Part shown: in pieces, positions 1 to 7,536 of the stretch
Layout: each line of letters opens with the position of its first letter
How positions within the stretch are numbered: position 1 is the first letter of the stretch
Assembly: GCA_038145075.1 (NCBI GenBank)
Contig: JAYQOY010000056.1
Location: 1-11,421, forward strand
Source of the DNA: TMED14 sp038145075
Lineage (GTDB): Bacteria; Bacteroidota; Bacteroidia; Flavobacteriales; Schleiferiaceae
Length of the DNA: 11,421 nucleotides
Reading direction: 5' to 3'
Made by a program: the position numbers and the translations under genes
The notes under the pieces: generated by a model
What the model saw: the letters and a program-made list of their open reading frames with translations, nothing else
Database searches by the model: none
Told to the model about the DNA's origin: nothing

Positions 1-153
1 TGTCATCTTATCAATTATTTCATCTTTATTTTCCTCTAAAGAACGGAGTTCTGCTCTTCTTTGCCTACGCGCATTTAGATTAATAAGTTCATCCTGAATT
101 CTCCAGGAAATGCGGAAATAAGCGGTGTTTTTAAAAATCTCCCAAAAACTCAT
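1..153 (-). CDS. Hypothetical protein, N-terminal fragment (runs off left edge)
   Basis: A frame opens at the ATG whose complement lies at 151-153 and stays open for 51 codons to the window edge. The protein begins MSFWEIFKNTAYFRISWR and continues with a charged stretch (QDELINLN, RRQRRAELRSLEENKDE) that would form an amphipathic or coiled-coil helix. No signal peptide, membrane helix or known domain is visible in the part present. The aromatic start followed by a charged helix could suit a small cytoplasmic or membrane-peripheral protein, but this is only a description. The codons are AT-rich (about one third G+C by hand count), unlike every other gene here. I chose this start because it is the first ATG in the frame and AT-rich non-coding sequence precedes it. 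The function is unknown and the gene's full length cannot be seen. Confidence 0.55.
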   Translation of the reverse strand, partial: MSFWEIFKNTAYFRISWRIQDELINLNARRQRRAELRSLEENKDEIIDKMT

Positions 154-266
154 ATGTGAATATCTGTTTTAACATTTAACTCTATCCCGAATTTATACAA
201 TAACTCCCAATCCCTGCCATCTTGTCGCCCGAACATTCGTGGCACAGCCCTTGTTGAAGTAGCGCC

Positions 267-1247
267 ATGCCGTATTTGCCCGCTTTGAGCCCCACGCGTT
301 TTGAGGCTGTCCAAACGTCGCTCCCCGGAGCGAAGGGATGGTTGCGCGTTAACGGCCAGTCCTATTTACATGCGGATTTAGCCTTGCAGCGGCCCACCGG
401 AAAATATGTGTCCCGGCTGTTGCTGCGTGCGCTGAATGTGGTTTTGGCCGGCGTAAAAATTCGGACGTTGGGGCACAATGCCATGCCGGGTTTGCTCTTC
501 CCGGAACTCGATGGCGAAAAGGGGATCTCGCAGGTGCCCATTTGGCCCAAAGGCTACAAGGTGTTGGTGGCCAATGTTTTGGGCCGAAAAGACGTAAAAG
601 GTGCCATCGTAGTGCCTGCTGAGCCGTTTATGGTGCTGCCCGTTCGGCCCGAATGGGAAACCTTTGAGGACTACCTAGACGCCATGAGCACCAAGTACCG
701 GACGCGCGCCAAAAAAGCGCTCAAACTCGCAGAAGGCTGCGAGCACGTGGATCTGAGTGATGCCCCCGTACACAGCTGGTCGGCCTGGGCGTCGTACTTG
801 CTCAAGCAAACCCTACGGGACAAAACGGTGACCTTGCCCGCCTCCTTGGAGGTGCTTCTTAAGGCCTACAAAGAGAATTTGGGGGAGGCCTTTCGCGTCT
901 TTGGCTACCGAAAGGACGGCCATTGGGTAGGCTTCATTACTGCCATCGTGGACGACGAAGCCGTTCATGCCATGCACATGGGATTTGAGCCCAGTTACGC
1001 GCAGCAGTCGCAGTTTTATCAGCGCTGCATGATGGATTTGGTGCGTTTGACCATTGTGGAGCGCAAGCCGCTGCTGAGTATGGGCCGAACCGCCACCGAA
1101 ATCAAAAGCACTATGGGTGCCGTCCCGGTGGAAAACTGCTTTGTGTTTTTCAGTCCTCGTCCTGTGGTTCGCGCGCTGCTCCGCCTTTACGCCCGCCGAT
1201 TTCACCGACTACCAGACTACACGCTTCGCAGTCCATTCAAGGCCTAA
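267..1247 (+). CDS. GNAT/FemAB-like acyltransferase (BioF2-like fold), cytoplasmic
   Basis: This 326-residue protein has no signal peptide or membrane helix. Its middle holds a pattern typical of FemAB/BioF2-like members of the GNAT superfamily: an acidic-aromatic stretch (ETFEDYLDAM, 131-140), then a basic helix STKYRTRAKKALK (141-153). A strand-rich core follows (FRVFGYRKDGHWVGFITAIVDD, about 209-230), then HAMHMGF (234-240). The C-terminal part has MGRTATEIKSTMGAVP (272-287), a conserved signature of Bacteroidota homologues, and ends in RSPFKA. Members of this superfamily transfer acyl or aminoacyl groups from CoA or tRNA; the substrate cannot be read from the sequence. It lies 45 bases upstream of purT on the same strand, but purT has its own candidate promoter, so the two need not be an operon. 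I took the ATG at 267 because it is the first methionine of the frame. I am fairly sure of the fold but not of the reaction. Confidence 0.72.
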   Translation: MPYLPALSPTRFEAVQTSLPGAKGWLRVNGQSYLHADLALQRPTGKYVSRLLLRALNVVLAGVKIRTLGHNAMPGLLFPELDGEKGISQVPIWPKGYKVLVANVLGRKDVKGAIVVPAEPFMVLPVRPEWETFEDYLDAMSTKYRTRAKKALKLAEGCEHVDLSDAPVHSWSAWASYLLKQTLRDKTVTLPASLEVLLKAYKENLGEAFRVFGYRKDGHWVGFITAIVDDEAVHAMHMGFEPSYAQQSQFYQRCMMDLVRLTIVERKPLLSMGRTATEIKSTMGAVPVENCFVFFSPRPVVRALLRLYARRFHRLPDYTLRSPFKA

Positions 1248-1265
1248 GCGCGAGGCAGGCTTCCG

Positions 1266-1273
1266 TATCTTTG
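1266..1273 (+). promoter_or_regulatory. Candidate Bacteroidota -7 box upstream of purT
   Basis: TATCTTTG matches the Bacteroidota housekeeping -7 consensus TAnnTTTG exactly and ends 19 bases before the purT ATG, which would give a leader of about 10-15 bases. I see no clear TTG at the expected -33 distance, so this is half a promoter by sequence. It suggests purT and perhaps the genes behind it are transcribed independently of the acyltransferase gene. Confidence 0.5.
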
Positions 1274-1292
1274 AAGAGGTAAACGCCTGCAC

Positions 1293-2462
1293 ATGAAAAA
1301 AATACTGCTGCTCGGTTCGGGTGAGCTTGGAAAGGAACTCGTCATTGCATTAAAACGCCTCGGAGCCTATGTGGTAGCCTGCGATTCCTACGAGGGGGCC
1401 CCTGCTATGCAAGTGGCGGATGATTTTGAAGTCTTCAACATGCTGGACGGCCGCGCCTTGGACGCCGCGGTGGTGAAGCACCGCCCGGATCGCATTGTGC
1501 CCGAGGTGGAGAGCATTCGGACCGACCGCTTTTACGACTACGAGGCCGAAGGTTTTCACGTGGTTCCTTCAGCCAAAGCAGCGAATTTCACGATGAACCG
1601 AAAGCTCATTCGCGACCTTGCGGCTCAGGAGTTGGGCTTGCGAACCGCTCCCTACCGCTACGCCACCACCTTGACGGAATTTGAGGCCGCGGTCGCGGAA
1701 ATTGGATTGCCCTGCGTGGTCAAGCCCCTAATGTCCTCGTCCGGCAAAGGACAGTCCGTCGTGAAAACGCCCGCGGATGTGGCCAATGCGTGGAGCTATG
1801 CCATGGAAGGAAGCCGAGGTGACTTGATGGAGGTGATTGTGGAGGGCTTTATCGACTTTCACACCGAAATCACTCTACTTACCGTAACGCAGAAGGACGG
1901 CCCGACGCTTTTTTGTGCGCCCATCGGCCACCGCCAGGAGCGCGGCGATTACCAAGAGAGTTGGCAGCCTTGTGCGCTGACTCCTAAAGACCTCGCAGAG
2001 GCCCAAACCATGGCGGCCAATGTGACGGAGGCCTTGGGAGGGTCGGGCATTTGGGGCATTGAGTTCTTCATCACCTCCAAGGGCGTGGTCTTTTCGGAAT
2101 TGTCACCCCGCCCACACGATACAGGCATGGTAACCTTGGCCAATACCCAAAATCTCAACGAATTTGAACTCCATGCGCGGGCCTTTTTGGGCTTACCCAT
2201 CCCGGCTATTGAACTCCAGAAAGCGGGGGTATCCGCGGTGATTTTAGCGCAAGATTCGGGAGAACATGCACCCACCTTTACTGGGGTGGAAGAAGCCTTG
2301 ATGAACGCGCAATCCGACGTAAAACTGTTTGGCAAACCCAGCACGCGCCCCTACCGTCGAATGGGAGTGGCCCTCACGTACGGACCACTGGAAGGCGATA
2401 TGCAGGCCCTGCGCGCCCATGCCAAGGCCATAGCAGATTGCGTGACGGTACAAAGCCATTAA
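1293..2462 (+). CDS. purT: Formate-dependent phosphoribosylglycinamide formyltransferase (GAR transformylase 2)
   Basis: PurT carries out the third step of de novo purine synthesis in the cytoplasm: GAR + formate + ATP gives formyl-GAR + ADP + phosphate, without needing 10-formyl-tetrahydrofolate. The 389 residues match the usual family length (the E. coli enzyme is about 392) and align by eye along the whole length. The N-terminal nucleotide-fold loop is LLGSGELGKE (6-15), followed by APAM (36-39), NMLDG (49-53) and IVPEVESI (68-75). The ATP-grasp domain has CVVKPLMSSSGKGQ (141-154) as its glycine-rich loop, GHRQERGDYQESWQP (212-226), and Mg ligands expected at E257 (WGIEFF) and E269 (FSEL). 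SPRPHDTGMV (271-280) and LFGKP (345-349) are also family signatures. No key residue is missing. The stop lies 14 bases before the next gene's start, so co-transcription with it is likely, though the functions are unrelated. Confidence 0.97.
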   Translation: MKKILLLGSGELGKELVIALKRLGAYVVACDSYEGAPAMQVADDFEVFNMLDGRALDAAVVKHRPDRIVPEVESIRTDRFYDYEAEGFHVVPSAKAANFTMNRKLIRDLAAQELGLRTAPYRYATTLTEFEAAVAEIGLPCVVKPLMSSSGKGQSVVKTPADVANAWSYAMEGSRGDLMEVIVEGFIDFHTEITLLTVTQKDGPTLFCAPIGHRQERGDYQESWQPCALTPKDLAEAQTMAANVTEALGGSGIWGIEFFITSKGVVFSELSPRPHDTGMVTLANTQNLNEFELHARAFLGLPIPAIELQKAGVSAVILAQDSGEHAPTFTGVEEALMNAQSDVKLFGKPSTRPYRRMGVALTYGPLEGDMQALRAHAKAIADCVTVQSH

Positions 2463-2476
2463 CCGTCACGAATCGC

Positions 2477-4723
2477 ATGAAACGCTTGCTGTTCATCGCC
2501 TTCCTGGTACAGAGCTTCCTGATAACGGCCCAAGTGGATACCCACGTGGTGCGTCTGGAAATGGCACCCGTTTATGGGAATCGTACCAATGTGGCCTGGG
2601 ATGTGATTCAAAAGGTAATGGCAACGCGAGGCGCGCAAATGGAGCAAACGCAGACGCTTCAGTGTAGCACTTATGTAAAGAGCCATTACGTCCAAGGCGG
2701 ACGCAAACATTTGTTTGAATTTCTTAGCTACTCGCAGCGCGTTCGACCCGGAACCTACCGCGAGTTTGTGGTGGCGGCTGACCAGCATTTGACCCGTGGG
2801 CCAGGCGATTTTGGAAACAGTATGGAGGTGCAAGCGAGCTTTGTTGGTAGAGGAGACTTCATGGGGGAACAGCAGGCGCCCGAAATGGGGCAGCATTTTT
2901 TTGAGGGCTTAGAAGACGGCGACTTTGAACTTTATGCCCCTACCATCTATGTGCCCAAAGTCTTGGCGCAGCCCATTCCCAGCCCCCTGGCTGCCGATGC
3001 AGGCATCAACTACCGCTTTGACTTAGTAGACATCCTTCAAGCCGATCAACCTGGCCAAAAAATCTATGTGTTGTCCTTTGCGTCGCGTTCGGGCAAGCTG
3101 ATGGATGGGCAGCTTTGGGTTCACGAGGCGGACTGGCATATTTCCAAAGCGATTTTGACTCTGGAGGGCCAGGCGTTGACGCGCTTTGAAAAATTGGTGG
3201 TGACGCAGACCTATCAGCAGTGGCAGACCTGGACGCCTCCTTACGCTAACATCGTTTCTCATCGTGAGTTCCGATGGAGCGACCACGGGGACACTGGGGT
3301 AGTGACGGTTCAGCATCGCGATTTTCAGCTCAATGCCAAGCTCACGCAGCGGCAGTTGGGATTGGCGGTACGGAGTTACGCAGCAGATGCCTTTGATTTG
3401 AGCAGCGACAAGTGGGAGGCCATTCGGCCACAGCCCCTAGCGGCCGAGGAGGTTGCGCACGTAGCCTACCAAGACAGCTTGGCCTTGTACTACGACAGCG
3501 ATGCCTACGTAGACAGCGTGGATCAGGAGTACAACACCTTTAAGTGGTACAAACCGGTGCTTACGGGAATGGGCTACCGGTCCCGAAGGCGCGGCATCTC
3601 GCTCTATCTAGACCCCTTGATTGCCCAATTCAGGCCCTTTGGCATTGGCGGCTACCGCCACAATCTGGGCGGAAGCGTGACCAAAACCTTTGACAACGAC
3701 CAGCGACTCACCTTGGACGGCTATGTGAACTACGGCTTCGCCAATCAGGACGTAAAAGGAGAGCTTTCGCTGAATTACCGCTACAATCCAAGGCGGTTTG
3801 GGGACGTGGAATGGGCCTATGGGGACGACTACATGATGGTCAACACCTACGAGTCCATCATGGGCACCTTTGCGCGCGGCAACTATGCGCGCAGGCGCTA
3901 TTTCACGGTGGCGCAGCGCATGGAATGGTTCAACGGATTCTATGTGCGGACGAGTTTGGACTTTTCGGAGCGTTCGTCCATTGCCGGCCTGGTGATGGAC
4001 AACTGGTCGGACAACCTCTTTGGGGCCCTGAATCCGCCCAAGGATTTTCCGACCTACACGGTGGCCATCGCGGGGGTGCAGGTGCTAATTCGCCCTTTCC
4101 AGCGCTACATTTTCAAGCGAAACCGAAAGTTCATCCTCGGGAGCGACTACCCCGATATCGAAATCGATTACCGCTGGGGCATCCCGGGGCTCTTTGGGTC
4201 TAACGTGGACTACCATCAGCTGCGCATCGAATCCCGTGACTTCATCCAATGGCCCCGTTTGGGCTACACCGAGTGGAGTGCAGGCGCGGGCAGCTTCTTT
4301 GGGGCCAACTTGGACAGCATTCGCTTTATCGAGCACAAGTTTTTCCGCGGGTCGGACCAGCGCCTTTTTTCCATGCCGACCGCCAGCTTCCAGGCCTTGG
4401 ATTCCACCTACCACACGGCGCGCGCCTATGTCGAACTCTACGGCATTCACCACTTCCAAGGGGCCTTGCTGGAGCGAATTCCCTTGGTGAATCGCTTGAA
4501 TTTGGAAACCGCCGTGGGCGGCAGTGCGGTGCTCATTCCCTCTTTGGACCTTCGGCACGTGGAGACCTTTGTCGGCATTGAGCGGGTGTTCCGAATCAAC
4601 AAACAGCTCATGAAATGGGGTATTTACCGGGTATTTACCCCTGGCCAAGCTATTGGTTCTGGCTTTCAGTGGAAGGCGGGCATCAATATCTACGATTCTT
4701 ACCGGGGCCGCTGGTTGTATTGA
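2477..4723 (+). CDS. DUF5686 family outer-membrane protein
   Basis: The protein has 748 residues from the chosen ATG. I preferred this start over an in-frame ATG at 2438, which lies inside purT, because it begins directly with a signal peptide, MKRLLFIAFLVQSFLITAQ, probably cut after Q19. A mixed region follows with a helix (AWDVIQKVMATRG, 40-52) and the family pattern of a strand ending in IYVLSF (196-201) and GQLWVHEADWHISKAIL (211-227). The second half alternates aromatic and polar residues like an outer-membrane beta-barrel and contains FFRGSDQ (622-628) and HHFQGALLERIPLVNRL, both typical of DUF5686. The C-terminus is RGRWLY, aromatic as expected for a barrel. Many family members carry a carboxypeptidase-regulatory-like domain after the signal peptide; here there is no room for one. 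The role of the family is not established. The next gene, a periplasmic isomerase, may help fold it (inference). Confidence 0.85.
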   Translation: MKRLLFIAFLVQSFLITAQVDTHVVRLEMAPVYGNRTNVAWDVIQKVMATRGAQMEQTQTLQCSTYVKSHYVQGGRKHLFEFLSYSQRVRPGTYREFVVAADQHLTRGPGDFGNSMEVQASFVGRGDFMGEQQAPEMGQHFFEGLEDGDFELYAPTIYVPKVLAQPIPSPLAADAGINYRFDLVDILQADQPGQKIYVLSFASRSGKLMDGQLWVHEADWHISKAILTLEGQALTRFEKLVVTQTYQQWQTWTPPYANIVSHREFRWSDHGDTGVVTVQHRDFQLNAKLTQRQLGLAVRSYAADAFDLSSDKWEAIRPQPLAAEEVAHVAYQDSLALYYDSDAYVDSVDQEYNTFKWYKPVLTGMGYRSRRRGISLYLDPLIAQFRPFGIGGYRHNLGGSVTKTFDNDQRLTLDGYVNYGFANQDVKGELSLNYRYNPRRFGDVEWAYGDDYMMVNTYESIMGTFARGNYARRRYFTVAQRMEWFNGFYVRTSLDFSERSSIAGLVMDNWSDNLFGALNPPKDFPTYTVAIAGVQVLIRPFQRYIFKRNRKFILGSDYPDIEIDYRWGIPGLFGSNVDYHQLRIESRDFIQWPRLGYTEWSAGAGSFFGANLDSIRFIEHKFFRGSDQRLFSMPTASFQALDSTYHTARAYVELYGIHHFQGALLERIPLVNRLNLETAVGGSAVLIPSLDLRHVETFVGIERVFRINKQLMKWGIYRVFTPGQAIGSGFQWKAGINIYDSYRGRWLY

Positions 4724-4758
4724 GGCCCAAAAGTCATGGTCAAGCCCGCTCGGGACTG

Positions 4759-4766
4759 TACATTTG
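4759..4766 (+). promoter_or_regulatory. Candidate Bacteroidota -7 box upstream of the peptidylprolyl isomerase gene
   Basis: TACATTTG matches TAnnTTTG exactly. It lies in the 87-base gap between the DUF5686 gene and the isomerase ATG at 4811, which would leave a leader of roughly 35-40 bases. No TTG is seen at a proper -33 distance. If it works, the isomerase, ybjQ-like gene and small membrane protein gene form their own transcript or a sub-operon. Confidence 0.4.
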
Positions 4767-4810
4767 GGATTCGAAAAATTTCTAGACGTTTAGATTCGTT
4801 CCTACCGCTC

Positions 4811-6787
4811 ATGAAGAAGACGCTTTTCACTTTGATCCTGTTGGCCTTTGTAGGTCAACTTTCGGCCCAAACCCTTTTTACCGTCGGCGAGAAAGCCGTT
4901 TCGGTCGATGAATTCCTCTACGTTTACGGGAAGAACAAGGACATTGGCAACCAAATTGACCCCAAGACCCCCGAGGAATACTTGGGACTGTATATCGCGT
5001 TCAAACGCAAAGTGGCAGAAGCTGAAGCCCTCGGACGCGATACGCTGGCGGCCTTTTTGACCGAATACAATACCTACTACCGTCAACTTTTAAAGCCCTA
5101 TTTGACAGATAAGACCGTGGACGATGGCATCGTGAAGGAAGCCTATGCGCGCATGGCGACGGACGTTCGAGCTGCCCACATCATGTTGGACTTGCCTGAA
5201 AATGCACTGCCCGAGGACACCGCCAAAGTGTACAAACAGATCCTCGCTATTCGCGACCGCCTGAACCGCGGGGAGTCCTTTGAAACCATTGCCCGCCAGC
5301 AGTCGTCGGACAGCTACAGTGCGGTCAACGGCGGAGATCTGGGCTACTTCAACGTATTCAACATGGTCTATCCCTTTGAAAACGCCTGCTACAATGCGGA
5401 AGTAGGCCAAGTGGTGGGTCCAGTGCGCACGCAGTACGGCTACCACCTGATCAAGGTGCTGGACAAGCGACCTGCGCGCTACCGCATGACCGCTGCGCAC
5501 ATTTTGCTTTTGGATACGGAGGACCGCCCCAATCCGGAGGCCGCCACAAAGATTCAAGACCTCTACAAGAGTTTGCAGGCAGGCGAAGATTTCAATGCTT
5601 TGGCGCGCAAGCACAGCCAGGACCAGAGCTCGCTGCAGCGCGGTGGTCAATTGCCTCCTTTTGGCTTGAACCAAATGCTGCCCGAGTTTGAAGATGCCGC
5701 CTTTGCCTTGGCCGCTGACGGAGATTTTTCGGAGCCCTTTAGGACCAAATTGGGATGGCACATTGTCAAGCGCGTCTCGCGCGAGGAAGTTCCGGCCTTT
5801 GAACGCATGCAGGGCGAGTTGGCGGGCAAGATTCGCCGCGATGAGCGCTCCAACGCTTCGTTGCAGGCTTTCTTGGCGACGCTTTCGGCGCGTTACAACG
5901 TGAGCATTGACGAGTCCGCTGTCAACCAAGTGTTGAAGGCGCTTGAGAAGGGCAAGAGCACGGCGAAGTTGACCAAGCCCGTCGTGACCTACTCCAGCAT
6001 CCAGTCCGGCAGCGGTGTCATCACGCAAACCGATTTTGCCGCGCGCGCTATTGATGCGGAAGCGCGCCGATTGGCCTCGCTCAACGAGCCTTCTGAAAAC
6101 GTGAAAAAAGTGGATCCCGCACAAGCGTACAGTGTGCTTCAGCCCATGATTAACGCAGCCTTGCTGGCCGAAGCAGAATGCCGCCTGCCCTCCGAGAATG
6201 CGGCGTTCCGCTTCCTGGCGCAAGAATACCGCGAGGGCATTTTAGTCTTTGATCTTACCCGCGAGAAAGTATGGGACGCGGCTTCTCAAGACAGTGCGCA
6301 ACTCGCCAGCTTCTTTGCAGCCTTCCAAGACCAGTACCAGTGGAACAACCGCTACACGGGTACCGTATTCACGACCAGCAGTGAAAAAGTAGCCAAGAAA
6401 GCAGCGGATCAGCTGCGCCGCGGGGTGCCCGCCGAAAAGGTGGCGCGCGTCCTCAACGCCAAAGACCCCTTGGCACTGGCTGCACAGGACTATACGGCTT
6501 TGGAATCTGGCAATGCTACCCTGAACGACAAGCAAAAACTACTTGTAGATATCACTGGTGATTCGGGCGAAAAAGTGAGCGGCCCCTTGGCCTTTGAAGA
6601 CGGCTTTGCGGTGGTGGTTGTTACGGAGACTTTGCCTGCGGGTCCTAAGGCCTTGAGCGAGTGCCGCGGGCAAGTGATCACCGACCTCCAAAAGGCATTG
6701 GAAGAGCAGTGGCTGGAGTACTTAGGTAACGTCTATCCCTTGACCCTAGACCAAGCGGCTTGGCAGGCTATTCAGTCTAAACTTTAA
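4811..6787 (+). CDS. Periplasmic peptidylprolyl isomerase with two parvulin domains (PpiC/SurA type)
   Basis: This 658-residue protein is predicted to catalyse cis-trans isomerisation of X-Pro bonds and to act as a folding helper in the periplasm. The start at 4811 gives a clean signal peptide, MKKTLFTLILLAFVGQLSAQ; an in-frame ATG at 4736 would put a polar extension in front of it. Residues about 21-118 form a helical N-terminal region. Parvulin domain 1 spans about 119-217 (VRAAHIML, GGDLGYF, VGPVRTQYGYHLIKV). Parvulin domain 2 spans about 227-322 (TAAHILLL, GGQLPPFG, SEPFRTKLGWHIVKR). The remaining ~330 residues include the Bacteroidota family pattern QEYREGILVFDLTREKVW (471-488) and a C-terminal helix, VITDLQKALEEQWLEYLG. 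The architecture is typical of Bacteroidota homologues, which are larger than E. coli SurA. It follows an outer-membrane barrel-like gene and precedes a YbjQ-like gene by 12 bases. Confidence 0.9.
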   Translation: MKKTLFTLILLAFVGQLSAQTLFTVGEKAVSVDEFLYVYGKNKDIGNQIDPKTPEEYLGLYIAFKRKVAEAEALGRDTLAAFLTEYNTYYRQLLKPYLTDKTVDDGIVKEAYARMATDVRAAHIMLDLPENALPEDTAKVYKQILAIRDRLNRGESFETIARQQSSDSYSAVNGGDLGYFNVFNMVYPFENACYNAEVGQVVGPVRTQYGYHLIKVLDKRPARYRMTAAHILLLDTEDRPNPEAATKIQDLYKSLQAGEDFNALARKHSQDQSSLQRGGQLPPFGLNQMLPEFEDAAFALAADGDFSEPFRTKLGWHIVKRVSREEVPAFERMQGELAGKIRRDERSNASLQAFLATLSARYNVSIDESAVNQVLKALEKGKSTAKLTKPVVTYSSIQSGSGVITQTDFAARAIDAEARRLASLNEPSENVKKVDPAQAYSVLQPMINAALLAEAECRLPSENAAFRFLAQEYREGILVFDLTREKVWDAASQDSAQLASFFAAFQDQYQWNNRYTGTVFTTSSEKVAKKAADQLRRGVPAEKVARVLNAKDPLALAAQDYTALESGNATLNDKQKLLVDITGDSGEKVSGPLAFEDGFAVVVVTETLPAGPKALSECRGQVITDLQKALEEQWLEYLGNVYPLTLDQAAWQAIQSKL

Positions 6788-6799
6788 ACGCTTAAACGG

Positions 6800-7114
6800 A
6801 TGAAAATCGTTAGCACAGAAACCATTGCGGGCCACGAAATCGTAGAAGTCCTCGGCATTGTTCGCGGGAGTACCGTTCGAGCGCGCAACATTGGACGCGA
6901 CATCTTTGCCGGCCTCAAGAACATCGTCGGCGGCGAGATTGAAGAATACACGCGTCTTGCGGCAGATTCTCGCGAGGAGGCCCTGGAGCGCATGGTCAAA
7001 GATGCGCAACGCATGGGTGCGGATGCCGTGGTCGGGGTTCGCTTCACCACAGCGATGATCATGCAAGGCGCCTCCGAAATGTTGGCTTACGGCACCGCTG
7101 TAAAACTCAAATAA
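6800..7114 (+). CDS. YbjQ / UPF0145 family protein
   Basis: The protein has 104 residues, the usual length of this family (E. coli YbjQ is about 107), with no signal peptide or membrane segment, so it is probably cytoplasmic. Family signatures are GHEIVEVLGIVRG near the start, ARNIGRDIFAGLKNIVGGEI in the middle, a long helix with EALERMVKDAQRMGADAVVGVRF, and a C-terminal strand ending GTAVKLK. Related structures are small alpha/beta proteins that form ring-like oligomers; the family was once labelled a putative heavy-metal-binding domain, but no cysteine or histidine cluster supports metal binding here. The function is unknown. The gene starts 12 bases after the isomerase stop, and its own TAA overlaps the next ATG (TAATG), so translational coupling with both neighbours is likely. 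Confidence 0.9.
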   Translation: MKIVSTETIAGHEIVEVLGIVRGSTVRARNIGRDIFAGLKNIVGGEIEEYTRLAADSREEALERMVKDAQRMGADAVVGVRFTTAMIMQGASEMLAYGTAVKLK

Positions 7115-7257
7115 TGGACTGGGGAGACTGGCTGCTCAAAGGCATTTTGAGCCTGGAGTTTGGCTTCTTTGCCTTTTGCTTGGTGGCTCTCATTGTCCTG
7201 GCTTTCCGCCGCGTGAAAAAGCGCCGCGCCGAAACCTTCGAGAAGCGCGACAACTAG
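7114..7257 (+). CDS. Small single-pass membrane protein (47 residues), unknown function
   Basis: A 47-codon frame starts at an ATG that shares its A with the last base of the preceding TAA (TAATG) and ends at TAG 7255-7257. The protein starts MDWGDWLLKGILSLEFG, has one strongly hydrophobic helix (about 16-30, FGFFAFCLVALIVLA), and then a basic-charged tail, FRRVKKRRAETFEKRDN. By the positive-inside rule the tail would be cytoplasmic and the short aromatic N-terminus periplasmic. Support for it being a real gene is the overlap with the ybjQ-like gene, the clean membrane segment with a charged tail, and the fact that it fills exactly the space up to the convergent gene. The function is unknown; a partner role for the YbjQ-like protein is a guess from coupling alone. 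Confidence 0.68.
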   Translation: MDWGDWLLKGILSLEFGFFAFCLVALIVLAFRRVKKRRAETFEKRDN

Positions 7258-7505
7258 CCTTTTTGATTTTTACTCTTGAACCGTGACATGCCCTCCGGGC
7301 GCATGGCGGCGTGCTTGGTTTTTCGGCCGGTTACGCGCTCCCGCCACATCCGAAAGGACGATGCTTTCATTTCACGACGCATCAGGGCGCGGACCTCATT
7401 TTCCTTGAGGCCAAATTGCACTTCAATCGCCTCAAAAGGCGTGCGGTCCTCCCAGGCCATTTCGATGATGCGGTCGATGGATTCGGGCGACAAGGGGCTG
7501 TTCAT
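7254..7505 (-). CDS. DUF2805 / TIGR03643 family small protein
   Basis: This 83-residue soluble protein carries the full family pattern: SIDRIIEMAWEDRTPFEAIE (9-28), then FGLKENEVRALMRREMK (31-47), ASSFRMWRERVTGRKTKH (48-65), and a basic tail ending FKSKNQKG. The regular helices and the 'EVRALMRREM' segment resemble a helix-turn-helix sigma-like DNA-binding fold, but no function is established for the family as far as I know. It lies 31 bases downstream of the TonB-dependent receptor gene on the same strand, so the two are probably co-transcribed. Its stop codon (complement of 7254-7256) overlaps the stop of the convergent small membrane protein gene, which leaves no room between them for a terminator. 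Confidence 0.85.
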   Translation of the reverse strand: MNSPLSPESIDRIIEMAWEDRTPFEAIEVQFGLKENEVRALMRREMKASSFRMWRERVTGRKTKHAAMRPEGMSRFKSKNQKG

Positions 7506-7536
7506 ACGGGATAAACGCCACCGAGAAGTCGATTGT

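Noticed and set aside
1248..1292. Terminator between the acyltransferase gene and purT
   Set aside because: No stem followed by a T-run is visible in the 45 bases.
2438..2476. Upstream ATG for the DUF5686 gene
   Set aside because: It lies within the purT coding sequence and would place a polar extension before a clean signal peptide beginning at 2477.
4736..4810. Upstream ATG for the isomerase gene
   Set aside because: It would add 25 charged residues before the signal peptide and would lie upstream of the -7 box at 4759-4766.
5090..6223. Long minus-strand open frame (377 codons) opposite the isomerase gene
   Set aside because: It lies wholly inside a confidently identified gene on the other strand, has no recognisable domain, and its R/L/Q/V-rich composition is that of an antisense frame in G+C-rich DNA.
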